From positions 1-16,332 of the forward strand of contig CALKYG010000483.1 in assembly GCA_938003575.1 (NCBI GenBank): 16,332 nt of DNA, read 5' to 3'. Source of the stretch: an uncultured Alphaproteobacteria bacterium (GTDB lineage Bacteria > Pseudomonadota > Alphaproteobacteria > Caulobacterales > Parvularculaceae). The notes below the pieces were generated by a model, which was not told the DNA's origin, searched no databases, and was given only the letters and a program-made list of their open reading frames with translations. Within the stretch, counting starts at the first letter, position 1. The number at the start of each line of letters is the position of its first letter. The translations under genes and the position numbers were made by a program. Shown here piece by piece: positions 7,489 through 14,823 of the stretch.

Positions 7489-7761
7489 TTATTCCGCCGC
7501 CGCCATGTCGGGATGGGTTTTATCGATGGTCGTGCGGATTACCGGCGGAAAGCGGTCGCGATGGCGGCGCAGCGACCGGTCGATATTCGGCCAGTTGCGG
7601 CGGATCCGGCGCACAAGCGCCTGGACCGGCGGCATATAGGGGGCGAGAAGGGCGAGGCCGACCGTCAGCATGATGAGGCCGAACGGGATCGGCGTCGGGG
7701 TCAAGATGGCGCCCGAAATGACAAGCACGCCGCCAATGAGCTGATGGAAGATAGGCAACAT
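7489..7761 (-). CDS. Small two-helix membrane protein, function unknown
   Basis: About 90 residues from the ATG at 7761, or 99 from a GTG at 7788. Two hydrophobic segments, roughly residues 5-21 and 26-43, are separated by a short TPTPIP turn. A strongly basic tail (VRRIRRNW, then RRHRDRF) would lie in the cytoplasm by the positive-inside rule. The hairpin with a proline-rich turn recalls small inner-membrane proteins, but I cannot name a family with certainty. A GGGAG lies about twelve bases upstream of the ATG. It is 43 bases before the amidotransferase gene on the same strand and first in the run of minus-strand genes. Codon use, with GC-rich third positions and an in-phase hydrophobic pattern, supports a real gene. 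Confidence 0.68.
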   Translation of the reverse strand: MLPIFHQLIGGVLVISGAILTPTPIPFGLIMLTVGLALLAPYMPPVQALVRRIRRNWPNIDRSLRRHRDRFPPVIRTTIDKTHPDMAAAE

Positions 7762-7795
7762 GAGACGAAACGCTCCCGACTGCGCCACACCGGAT

Positions 7796-7850
7796 CGTCA
7801 GCGTCACGTCGAATGACGTCAGAATTAGGGACGCGCGGCGGCAGCGTAAA
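7796..7850 (-). promoter_or_regulatory. Possible promoter with TGACG repeat operator
   Basis: Upstream of the small membrane protein, on the minus strand, a weak -35-like TTTACG (7850-7845) and -10-like TAATTC (7827-7822) are 17 bases apart. Directly after them come three direct copies of TGACG (7821-7817, 7806-7802, 7800-7796). One of these lies in the palindrome TGACGTCA (7814-7821). The promoter match is poor; the repeat cluster is the better evidence. If real, the repeats would sit at the transcription start, as repressor sites often do. Confidence 0.28.
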
Positions 7851-7900
7851 GTATCTTCGCCGCAATATTCGCAAAAAGCGGCGAACACGTTCCCGTCAGC

Positions 7901-7938
7901 GACGAACCGACTCCCGCCGCGGCGCGGTTCGGTCTTTT
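7901..7938 (+). terminator. Terminator-like hairpin upstream of ubiD
   Basis: GAACCG (7904-7909) pairs with CGGTTC (7925-7930), with one more C-G pair and a bulge extending the stem outward (GAC with GTC). The loop holds a ten-base palindrome, CGCCGCGGCG (7915-7924), that could form its own stem. TCTTTT follows at once. No plus-strand gene lies upstream, so this would act as an attenuator or end a short RNA rather than close an operon. It could also be chance in GC-rich DNA. Confidence 0.35.
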
Positions 7939-7991
7939 GCGGCGGCGGGCGGGTCGCTAAAGGTGGGCCGGAAGAAAGTCCGGGCGCGCGC

Positions 7992-9521
7992 ATGAGTTAC
8001 AGATCCCTCCGCGATTTCATCGGCAAGCTCGAATCGGCCGGCGAGCTTGTCCGCGTCGCTCATCCTGTCTCGACCGTTCTCGAGATGACGGAAATCCAGA
8101 CGCGCCTTCTTGCGGAAAAGGGACCGGCGGTCCTCTTTGAAAAACCGGTGATGGCGGACGGGTCGATTTCGCCGATCCCGGTCCTTGTCAATCTATTCGG
8201 CTCGGTCAAACGCGCAGCGATGGGCGTCACCCTCGGCGGGGAGGAGCGGACGGATTCCGCCGCGCTCAGAAAGGTCGGGGAAACGCTCGCTTTCCTGCGG
8301 CAGCCCGAGCCCCCGGCCGGCCTCAAGGATGCGATCGGCATGCTGCCCATGGCGCAAACCGTGATGGCGATGCGTCCGGCGACCCGCGGTTTCGGAACGG
8401 CGCCCTGTCAGGAGATCGTCCTGACGGGCGATGACATCGACCTCTCAAAACTCCCGGTGCAGACCTGCTGGCCGGGGGAGCCCGCGCCCCTGATCACCTG
8501 GCCGCTTGTCGTCACGAAAGGGCCGACGGCGAAGGGCGAGGATGATTTCAATCTCGGCATCTACCGGATGCAGGTCCTCGGCAAGGACAGAACGATCATG
8601 CGCTGGCTCGCCCATCGCGGCGGGGCGCAGCATCACCGCCGCTGGAAAGAAAAAAACCGCGAGCCGCTGCCGGCCGCCGCCGTCATCGGCGCCGATCCGG
8701 GTACAATTCTCGCCGCGGTGACGCCGGCTCCGGACACCTTGTCGGAATATCACTTCGCCGGATTGCTCCGTGGTCGGAAGGTGGAGCTTGTCGATTGCAA
8801 GACTGTGCCGCTGAAAGTCCCGGCGGAAGCTGAAATCGTGCTCGAAGGGCATGTGTCGCTCGACGATTACGCCGACGAGGGGCCCTACGGCGATCACACC
8901 GGCTATTACAATTCGGTCGAAAAGTTTCCCGTATTCACCGTATCGGCGGTCACGATGCGCCGTGATCCGATTTACCTGTCGACCTTTACAGGACGCCCGC
9001 CGGATGAACCAAGCGTTTTGGGCGAGGCGCTGAACGAGGTTTTCATACCTCTGCTGCGCCAGCAATTCCCGGAAATCATCGATTTCTGGCTGCCGCCGGA
9101 GGGGTGTTCCTATCGCATCGCCGTCGTCAGCATGAAGAAGGCCTATCCCGGTCACGCCAAGCGCGTGATGATGGGCGCGTGGAGCTACCTCCGCCAGTTC
9201 ATGTACACGAAATGGATCATCGTCGTTGATGACGACATCAACGCCCGCGACTGGAAGGACGTGATGTGGGCGATCTCGACCCGCATGGACCCCGCGCGCG
9301 ACATCACGATCATCGAGAATACGCCGATCGACTATCTCGATTTCGCCTCGCCCGAGAGCGGGCTCGGCTCCAAGATCGGCCTCGACGCGACGAACAAATG
9401 GCCGCCCGAAACGAAACGCGAATGGGGAACGAAAATCCGCATGGATGACGATGTCGTCAAACGCGTCGACGCGATGTGGAAGGATCTGGGACTGCCGGGA
9501 TCGGGCAAGGGGATCTGGTGA
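7992..9521 (+). CDS. ubiD: 4-hydroxy-3-polyprenylbenzoate decarboxylase UbiD
   Basis: A 509-residue UbiD, the prenylated-FMN-dependent decarboxylase of ubiquinone synthesis. Its length and sequence track the E. coli enzyme closely. N187 in [10 protein letters not shown] and E252 in [11 protein letters not shown] match the Mn-binding Asn and Glu. D301 in [11 protein letters not shown] matches the proton-donor Asp. [31 protein letters not shown], and [25 protein letters not shown] are hallmark stretches of true UbiD rather than other family members. The cofactor-making partner UbiX is not in the window. The start ATG 7992 fits the family N-terminus ([10 protein letters not shown]). The ribosome binding site is poor; a GGAAGAAAG lies too far upstream. 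The gene stands alone on the plus strand after a divergent region with a terminator-like hairpin and ends twelve bases from the convergent P-loop gene. Confidence 0.96.
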   Translation: MSYRSLRDFIGKLESAGELVRVAHPVSTVLEMTEIQTRLLAEKGPAVLFEKPVMADGSISPIPVLVNLFGSVKRAAMGVTLGGEERTDSAALRKVGETLAFLRQPEPPAGLKDAIGMLPMAQTVMAMRPATRGFGTAPCQEIVLTGDDIDLSKLPVQTCWPGEPAPLITWPLVVTKGPTAKGEDDFNLGIYRMQVLGKDRTIMRWLAHRGGAQHHRRWKEKNREPLPAAAVIGADPGTILAAVTPAPDTLSEYHFAGLLRGRKVELVDCKTVPLKVPAEAEIVLEGHVSLDDYADEGPYGDHTGYYNSVEKFPVFTVSAVTMRRDPIYLSTFTGRPPDEPSVLGEALNEVFIPLLRQQFPEIIDFWLPPEGCSYRIAVVSMKKAYPGHAKRVMMGAWSYLRQFMYTKWIIVVDDDINARDWKDVMWAISTRMDPARDITIIENTPIDYLDFASPESGLGSKIGLDATNKWPPETKREWGTKIRMDDDVVKRVDAMWKDLGLPGSGKGIW

Positions 9522-9533
9522 GGATGCGCCGCG

Positions 9534-10358
9534 TCAGGCGCCGGCCGCCAGATCAAAAAAAGCCGCCGGCGTCCGCACCTTTTCAATCTCCCGCGCGCTT
9601 ACTGTGACGCCCCAGTTTTTGGCGATCGCCTCATAGCGCGGGCGGCGCCAGTCGATCAGCTGCGCAAAGCCCGAGCGGATGAAATCGTCGGGATCGACTT
9701 CATTCTCGGCGACGCCCTTCCGGCCGAGATAATCCGCCCAGATCTTTTTCAGGAACGCCTCATTGTAATACATGGGCTTGGGCGCTTTCGCGAAGCGCGC
9801 CTTTAAAGCGTCCGCATGCGTCTCGTCGCCGGCGATGTAGACGATGCGGCACGCCGCCGACAAAACCTTCAGCACCGGATCATTCGGGTCTTCCGGATCA
9901 ACCACCTCGCAGATCGATCCGCCGGTGTCGCAAATAAAATGCTCATAGCCGTAAATCGCGCGCGCCTTTTCGATGAAGGCGGGAACATCGTTGAGGGCGG
10001 AAATCTCCGCCTCCCGATGCAGACGCTGGCGGCGCAGATATTCCGAGAAAGAAATGCCGCCCTTATTCGGATCGCCCGGCTTGCCGAGAAAGGCGGAAAG
10101 GGGGCTCAGATTTTCAAAGGTGATGTTCGACGAAATATAGATCGAATCCGTCAGCAGCATCTCGCGCAGCATCGGGTTCTTCATCGCCTCGCGCTTGAAT
10201 TCGTCGGCGATCGCCTCGCCGAGGTAGCGCGTGCCGATGCGGTAATCGACGGAATAGTGGAACCAGTCCGCTTCCTTGCGCAGCATGGAGGCGATGCGCG
10301 TCTTGCCGACGCCAGACATCCCCATCACTGCAATCGGTTTATCCGCAAGCCCGTTCAT
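9534..10358 (-). CDS. P-loop NTPase of unknown function
   Basis: A 274-residue protein with a Walker A motif GMSGVGKT at 13-20 and a probable Walker B ending in FICDTGGS (D144). The size and the short kinase-like N-terminal fold suggest a small nucleoside or protein kinase-like P-loop enzyme. It does not match cytidylate, shikimate or gluconate kinases that I know. In Alphaproteobacteria homologues are usually just called ATPase. A conserved-looking block is DPEDPNDPVLKVL, followed by IVYIAGDETHADAL, which may form a second sheet strand. It has no membrane segment. ATG 10358 is supported by its closeness to the P-loop; the ribosome binding site is weak. It lies 87 bases after the amidohydrolase gene, separated by GC-rich hairpins, and converges on ubiD. 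Confidence 0.75.
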   Translation of the reverse strand: MNGLADKPIAVMGMSGVGKTRIASMLRKEADWFHYSVDYRIGTRYLGEAIADEFKREAMKNPMLREMLLTDSIYISSNITFENLSPLSAFLGKPGDPNKGGISFSEYLRRQRLHREAEISALNDVPAFIEKARAIYGYEHFICDTGGSICEVVDPEDPNDPVLKVLSAACRIVYIAGDETHADALKARFAKAPKPMYYNEAFLKKIWADYLGRKGVAENEVDPDDFIRSGFAQLIDWRRPRYEAIAKNWGVTVSAREIEKVRTPAAFFDLAAGA

Positions 10359-10378
10359 TCCCGCCGCTCTGTTTCGTC

Positions 10379-10395
10379 AAAACCGGCTTAGCCGG
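10379..10395 (-). terminator. Possible weak terminator after the amidohydrolase gene
   Basis: On the minus strand CCGGC, a three-base loop TAA and GCCGG are followed by TTTT. The stem is only five pairs, so it is weak. It is placed correctly, about 50 bases past the amidohydrolase stop and before the P-loop gene. Confidence 0.4.
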
Positions 10396-10416
10396 AATTC
10401 GATCCTTGCGCCAAGA

Positions 10417-10431
10417 GCCGGCCGGGCCGGC
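10417..10431. repeat. GC-rich inverted repeat
   Basis: Two copies of the self-complementary GCCGGC flank a CGG loop, giving a strong six-pair hairpin on either strand. It lies just past the amidohydrolase stop and may help stop transcription or protect the 3' end of that mRNA. It has no T-tract of its own. Confidence 0.4.
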
Positions 10432-10445
10432 GCCGGGCGGTCTGA

Positions 10446-11906
10446 TCAGCCGCCGTTTGCGCGGAAATTGAGAAACTCGCGCCTTGTCTTCGGGCCGTAT
10501 GTCGCGAAAGAGGGGTTCGCCCGTTCGAGATAGGCGCGCCGCCGCCGTTCAACGCTGTCGGCGCTCGCGCGCCGCGTCGCCTCGTCGATGGAGATCCCAT
10601 AGGGTTTCAGCGCGTTGAGGCCGAAGATTTTCGCCTTGAGCTTGCGGGTCATTTCCGCGTAGCCGAAGCGTTCGCGGAACTCTTCGCTGATCTCAAAGGC
10701 GCGGAACGCCTGAATCTGGTCCTGCGGCGATCCGTACCAGATCGAATCCGTGCCCCAGAGGACGTTGTTCTCCCCGCAATAATGGATGAGCTTGCCGAGC
10801 GCGTGGGCCGCCTGCTCCGGATCGCGCATCAAGAAGCGCCATGTGCTGCCGAGTTCGGCGTAGACATTCGAGCCGGGACTGATTCCGGCGTCGATCAGCG
10901 ACTGGCAGAGAACGTCGATTCCCGCAGGCTTGCCGGCGCCGGGCGCGAACGCCTCCTCCTTTGTCGGAATGTCGAAGCCGGAATGATAGAGAATGAAGTT
11001 GATGTCGGGGTGGCGCTTCGCCGCTTCGCCGATATCGGCGCAGGTTGAATGTTCGAACGATTGCGGACCGAAGGAGAGGCCCTTGTGGATCGCGATGTTC
11101 CGGACGCCGAGAGATTTCGCTTTCTCGATCATGCGTTCGCCGGCGTCGTCGGTCATGAAGAAGCCTTTGCCGTCCGGTCCCCATTGCGTGTAGGTCTTCC
11201 ACGCAGCGATCGGAAATTCTGCGGCGAGACGGTCCATGTCCTCGATGTCGCCGTCCTGGTTCGGATTGACGCGGCCGTGCAGCATCAGCCGATGATCGCC
11301 CTCCATGGCGTCGACGATGCATCGCGTCGCGTCCGCCTCTTCGATTTTCAGCGGCTCGCTGGCGCGCGTCGAGGGAACGAAGGAAAGGACCATCATGTCG
11401 GTGTCGGAATCAAGGAAAACATCCTTGATGAATTCTTCCGGCCCGAGACATTTGAGAGCCTTCGCGTCGTCGGGCTCGGCGGCGATGCATGCGTTCGGAA
11501 AGGCGCGGAACCCCGCGCGGCCCGCTTCCGCCGCTTTCAGCCAGGCGCCTTCGGGATTCACATAATGGCCCTGGACGTCGAAAATGAATTCCTTGCCGCC
11601 GAGCGCGTCGAGCGCCGCGTCCTCGTCGAGCGCGGCCGCCGCCGGCACGTTGAATTTGGCGCCCTTTTTCCCGGCAGCGGCGTTGGCCTCGTTGATGGCG
11701 ATCAGCGTCGTCGCCGCGCCGCAGGCCGAAATCATGAAATCGCGGCGGCGCAGCCCTTTTCGCCGCGCATGGGCGTCCGCGCGTTTGAGCGCCTCCTCAT
11801 TCGCGGCGATGTTCCGCCTTTCGAGCGGAACGGGCGCGAATTCGCCGTTGCTCGTTTCGTCGATTCGAATGGGCAATCTGACGCCTTCGGGGTCACGGTC
11901 TTGCAT
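10446..11906 (-). CDS. Amidohydrolase-fold protein with twin-arginine signal
   Basis: A 486-residue protein with a TIM-barrel amidohydrolase (amidohydro_2-like) domain. Probable metal-site residues are H114 in FDVQGHYV, H274 in AIHKGL, H308 in ILYHSG and D387 in LWGTDSIWY. The first motif reads DVQGH where the family usually has an HxH, so one ligand may be missing. Residues 53-76 (RRRDFMISACGAATTLIAI, then NEANAA) look like a twin-arginine signal with a cleavage site near 77, which would send the folded protein to the periplasm. The signal is preceded by an unusually long charged stretch of about 52 residues. ATG 11906 has a very good GGGAGG five bases upstream, so the long N-terminus is probably genuine. 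The substrate is unknown. The gene follows rpsA after a strong terminator and seems to be its own transcription unit. Confidence 0.8.
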   Translation of the reverse strand: MQDRDPEGVRLPIRIDETSNGEFAPVPLERRNIAANEEALKRADAHARRKGLRRRDFMISACGAATTLIAINEANAAAGKKGAKFNVPAAAALDEDAALDALGGKEFIFDVQGHYVNPEGAWLKAAEAGRAGFRAFPNACIAAEPDDAKALKCLGPEEFIKDVFLDSDTDMMVLSFVPSTRASEPLKIEEADATRCIVDAMEGDHRLMLHGRVNPNQDGDIEDMDRLAAEFPIAAWKTYTQWGPDGKGFFMTDDAGERMIEKAKSLGVRNIAIHKGLSFGPQSFEHSTCADIGEAAKRHPDINFILYHSGFDIPTKEEAFAPGAGKPAGIDVLCQSLIDAGISPGSNVYAELGSTWRFLMRDPEQAAHALGKLIHYCGENNVLWGTDSIWYGSPQDQIQAFRAFEISEEFRERFGYAEMTRKLKAKIFGLNALKPYGISIDEATRRASADSVERRRRAYLERANPSFATYGPKTRREFLNFRANGG

Positions 11907-12078
11907 GGCGGCCTCCCTCGCTGCGCGGCGAGCCTAGCACGATCGCCGCTCGCTGCACGCTCCGTGCGGCGGACGGACCTCAATTTGCGATCCGTCGAAT
12001 CGACCGAACGAACTCGAGCCGTCCTGCGCTCCGCATCAGGCCCGAAGCCGCCGTTCCGGCCGCGCCGCGCCCTCGCGC
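11907..12078 (-). promoter_or_regulatory. Upstream region of the amidohydrolase gene
   Basis: These 172 bases lie between the rpsA terminator and the amidohydrolase start and must contain that gene's promoter, because transcription from rpsA should stop. A TAGGCT (minus strand, 11936-11931) could be a -10 element, but I see no convincing -35 partner. Nothing else was recognised. Confidence 0.3.
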
Positions 12079-12110
12079 AAAGAAAAAACCCCGGCGGTTT
12101 CCCGCCGGGG
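12079..12110 (-). terminator. Rho-independent terminator of rpsA
   Basis: On the minus strand CCCCGGCGG pairs perfectly with CCGCCGGGG across a GAAA tetraloop (stem arms 12110-12102 and 12097-12089). TTTTTTCTTT follows. The stem begins 26 bases past the rpsA stop. Nine GC pairs, a stable loop and a long T-tract make this a textbook intrinsic terminator. Confidence 0.93.
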
Positions 12111-12135
12111 CGTTCCTCGCCGGAGCGGCGAGCGT

Positions 12136-13842
12136 TTATTCTTTCTTCTGGCCCTTGAGCGCGGCGCCCAGAATGTCGCCGAGCGAAGCGCCTGAATCCG
12201 CCGAGCCGTATTGTTCGACGGCTTCCTTTTCTTCCGCGACTTCGCGCGCCTTGATGGAAAGCGATATGCGGCGCGACGTCTTGTCGAAGCCCGTCACGCG
12301 CGCGTCGACCTTGTCGCCGACCGCGAAGCGTTCCGGGCGCTGTTCGTTGCGGTCCTTCGAGAGGTCTGATTTGCGGATGAACGCCTTCGGGCCCCCTTCG
12401 CCGCCGACCTGAACCTCGATGCCGCCCTGTTCGATCGCCGTGACGGTGCAGGTCACGTCGTCGCCGCGGTTGATCGCGCCGACCGAGTCCATCGGATCGG
12501 AACCGACCTGCTTGACGCCGAGCGAGATGCGCTCCTTGTCGGCGTCGACGTCGAGGACTTTCGCCTTGACGACGTCGCCCTTCTTGTAATCCTTGATCGC
12601 TTCTTCTCCCGGCTTCGACCAGTCGAGATCGGAGAGGTGGACCATGCCGTCCATGTCGTCGGTGATGCCGACGAAGAGGCCGAACTCGGTGATGTTCTTC
12701 ACTTCGCCTTCAATGACGGAGCCGATCGGGTGCTCTTCGGCGAAGCGCTCCCACGGATTGTCCAGGCACTGCTTAAGTCCCAGAGAAATGCGGCGCTTGC
12801 CCTCATCGACTTCCAGCACCATCACTTCGACTTCCTGCGAGGACGAAACGACCTTGCCCGGATGGACGTTCTTCTTCGTCCAGCTCATTTCCGAAACGTG
12901 GACCAGGCCCTCAATGCCCTGTTCCAGTTCGACGAAGGCGCCGTAATCGGTGATATTGGTCACGCGGCCTGTGAATTTCGCGCCGACCGGATATTTGGCG
13001 GCGACGCCCTGCCACGGATCGGGCTGGAGCTGCTTGATGCCGAGCGAGATGCGGTGCGTTTCCGGGTTGATCTTGATGATCTTGACCTTGACCGTGTCGT
13101 TGACGCCCAGAACTTCCGACGGGTGGTTGACGCGGCTCCACGACATGTCGGTGACATGGAGGAGGCCGTCGACGCCCGGCGCGAGTTCGACGAAGGCGCC
13201 GTAATCGGTGATGTTCTTGACGACGCCGTCGCGCACGTCGCCCTCATTCAGTTCACGGACGACTTCCTGACGATGCTCGGCGCGATCCTCTTCGAGGATC
13301 GAACGGCGCGAGACGACGATGTTGCCGCGGCGCTTGTCCATTTTGAGGATTCGGAACGGCTGCGGAATGTTCATCAGCGGCCCGGCGTCGCGCACGGGGC
13401 GGATGTCGACCTGGCTGCCCGGAAGGAACGCGACCGCGCCGCCGAGATCGACGGTGAAGCCGCCCTTGACCCGGTTGAAGATGACGCCGTCGACGCGCGA
13501 TTCCTGCTTGAAGAGCTCTTCGAGACGGTCCCAGGCTTCTTCCCGGCGCGCCTTGTCGCGGCTGATGACGGCTTCGCCGTTTGCGTTCTCGATGCGCTCG
13601 ACGAAGACTTCGACCTTGTCGCCGACCTTGAGCTGGCCGGGCTGGCCGGCGGCGCCGAATTCCTTCAGCGGCACGCGGCCTTCGGTTTTCAGGCCGACGT
13701 CGATGACGGCGACGTCCTTTTCAATGGCGGTGACGATTCCGGTGACGACGCTGTCTTCAAAAGACTGGCGATCGAGCAGCGACGCTTCGAGCATGTCCGC
13801 AAAGTCTTTGCGGGTCGGGTTGAAAGACTGGGTTTGAGCCAC
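12136..13842 (-). CDS. rpsA: 30S ribosomal protein S1
   Basis: A 568-residue S1, the mRNA-binding ribosomal protein that helps 30S subunits load structured messages. Six S1 (OB-fold) domains are visible at about 29-97, 115-180, 201-270, 286-357, 373-444 and 459-531. The two N-terminal domains are divergent, as is normal for ribosome binding. Domains 3-5 share the pattern VKNITDYGAFVEL, then GLLHVTDMSW and RISLGIKQ. The C-terminal tail after 531 is acidic and then ends in KGQKKE. The start is a GTG at 13842 with AAGGA eleven bases upstream; the N-terminus (NPTRKDFADML) matches alphaproteobacterial S1 proteins. The gene follows cmk on the same strand, with a structured 205-base leader between them, and ends in a strong terminator. 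Confidence 0.97.
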   Translation of the reverse strand: MAQTQSFNPTRKDFADMLEASLLDRQSFEDSVVTGIVTAIEKDVAVIDVGLKTEGRVPLKEFGAAGQPGQLKVGDKVEVFVERIENANGEAVISRDKARREEAWDRLEELFKQESRVDGVIFNRVKGGFTVDLGGAVAFLPGSQVDIRPVRDAGPLMNIPQPFRILKMDKRRGNIVVSRRSILEEDRAEHRQEVVRELNEGDVRDGVVKNITDYGAFVELAPGVDGLLHVTDMSWSRVNHPSEVLGVNDTVKVKIIKINPETHRISLGIKQLQPDPWQGVAAKYPVGAKFTGRVTNITDYGAFVELEQGIEGLVHVSEMSWTKKNVHPGKVVSSSQEVEVMVLEVDEGKRRISLGLKQCLDNPWERFAEEHPIGSVIEGEVKNITEFGLFVGITDDMDGMVHLSDLDWSKPGEEAIKDYKKGDVVKAKVLDVDADKERISLGVKQVGSDPMDSVGAINRGDDVTCTVTAIEQGGIEVQVGGEGGPKAFIRKSDLSKDRNEQRPERFAVGDKVDARVTGFDKTSRRISLSIKAREVAEEKEAVEQYGSADSGASLGDILGAALKGQKKE

Positions 13843-14047
13843 GTTAAATTCGGTCCTTGTCTGAATAAGCGTTCAATGCCGACCGGTTCGTCCGGCGGTC
13901 TTCCCGGGACCTTGCGAATCCCGGGCGATGAATGCCTGGTTGAGGTTCATAAGAGCGGCGCGATCGCGCTTGACGGACACAAAGAGCCGTTTTCCGTTTA
14001 CCGCCCGGGAGAGCCGACCCTGGATTTGAGCCTGCATTAAGGCCCGA
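13843..14047 (-). promoter_or_regulatory. Structured leader between cmk and rpsA
   Basis: These 205 bases carry three symmetrical elements. They are the perfect 12-base palindrome GCGCGATCGCGC (13958-13969), an inverted repeat with seven-base arms CCCGGGA/TCCCGGG around a nine-base spacer (13903-13925), and a CCGG-TTCGT-CCGG element (13883-13895) inside GACCG/CGGTC arms (13881-13900). No small open frame with a good start was found. In E. coli the rpsA leader folds into hairpins that S1 itself recognises, and a similar role here is possible. A promoter is likely but I cannot place it. Confidence 0.45.
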
Positions 14048-14707
14048 TCAGCTCTCGCAGCGCCGAAGAACGCCGTCGATCACGCGGCGCGCCGCCGCGA
14101 AGGCGGCTTCTATAGTCAAATGGGTCGTATCAAGCAACTCCGCGTCCGCGGCCTGGACCATCGGCGCGTCGGCCCGGGCGGCGTCGCGCGCGTCCCGTTC
14201 CCTGAGGTCGGCGAGAACCTCGGCCTCCGTCAGGCCGGGCCTTGTCGGCGAAAGCTCAAGAAAACGGCGGCGGGCGCGGACTTCAGGGCTGGCGACGACA
14301 AAGAATTTCACCGCCGCGTCGGGGCAGACGACGGTGCCGATATCGCGGCCGTCGAGCACCGCGCCCCTCGCTCCCTTGGGCGGGCGGCGGGCGAAATCGC
14401 GCTGAAAGTCGAGCAGCGCCTTGCGGACGCCGGGCTGCGCGGCAACGACGCTCGCCGCCGCCCCGACCTCGCGGGTGCGGATATCGGCGCCCTCGATCGC
14501 CTCCAGTGAAAACCGGCGGGCGGCGGCCTCCGCGGCGGCCTCGTCGGCCGGATCCTCGCCGTCCCGGAGAAGGAGGTAGGCGACGCCGCGGTAGAGCGAT
14601 CCCGTATCAAGGCAGGCGAATCCATAATGCTCGGCGATGAGCTGGGCGAGCGTGCCCTTGCCGGAGGCGGCGGGGCCGTCGAGCGCGATGGTGACCGGTT
14701 TCGGCAT
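14048..14707 (-). CDS. cmk: Cytidylate kinase
   Basis: A 219-residue (d)CMP kinase that uses ATP to make CDP and dCDP in the cytoplasm. The P-loop is GPAASGKGT at 11-19. The nucleotide-binding LDTGSLYRGVA segment follows, and DGRDIGTVVCPDA carries the CMP-binding Arg/Asp pair. RERDARDAARADAPMVQA is the lid region. ATG 14707 begins MPKPVTIALDG, the standard family start. An ATG four codons upstream (14719) is possible, but a GAGG sits four bases before 14707. It precedes rpsA, as in many Proteobacteria. Upstream, however, the expected aroA is separated by a plus-strand TerC gene, so cmk either has its own promoter in 14708-14823 or is read through from aroA. Confidence 0.95.
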   Translation of the reverse strand: MPKPVTIALDGPAASGKGTLAQLIAEHYGFACLDTGSLYRGVAYLLLRDGEDPADEAAAEAAARRFSLEAIEGADIRTREVGAAASVVAAQPGVRKALLDFQRDFARRPPKGARGAVLDGRDIGTVVCPDAAVKFFVVASPEVRARRRFLELSPTRPGLTEAEVLADLRERDARDAARADAPMVQAADAELLDTTHLTIEAAFAAARRVIDGVLRRCES

Positions 14708-14734
14708 GGCGCCTCGCATTAGCGTCAGGACGGA

Positions 14735-14763
14735 TTGTCAGACAAGGGCGCCGGTTTGAAAAT
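14735..14763 (+). promoter_or_regulatory. Possible sigma-70 promoter for the TerC gene
   Basis: TTGTCA (14735-14740) and GAAAAT (14758-14763) are separated by exactly 17 bases. They match five and four of the six consensus bases. Transcription would start near 14770, leaving a leader of about 54 bases before the ATG at 14824. I looked for the manganese-sensing yybP-ykoY riboswitch that precedes some TerC genes and saw nothing like its core. Confidence 0.4.
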
Positions 14764-14823
14764 CGCCGCGGCGGACGCCATATGTGCGGTCCCGCCGGAA
14801 AGGTGCGGCAGACGGCAGGCAAT

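Noticed and set aside
6690..7673. 327-codon open frame on the plus strand
   Set aside because: It is antisense to the amidotransferase, whose catalytic triad is intact, and shows no domain of its own.
11049..12158. 369-codon open frame on the plus strand
   Set aside because: It lies mostly antisense to the amidohydrolase gene and crosses the rpsA terminator. Its composition is Arg-rich and low in motifs, as expected for a shadow frame.
12637..14040. 467-codon open frame on the plus strand opposite rpsA
   Set aside because: rpsA is certain on the other strand, and GC-rich genes commonly leave long open antisense frames. The translation is a run of charged residues with no recognisable domain, and no ribosome binding site supports it.
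14708..14823. Manganese (yybP-ykoY) riboswitch before terC
   Set aside because: Such riboswitches precede some TerC genes, but the leader is short and lacks the conserved core.
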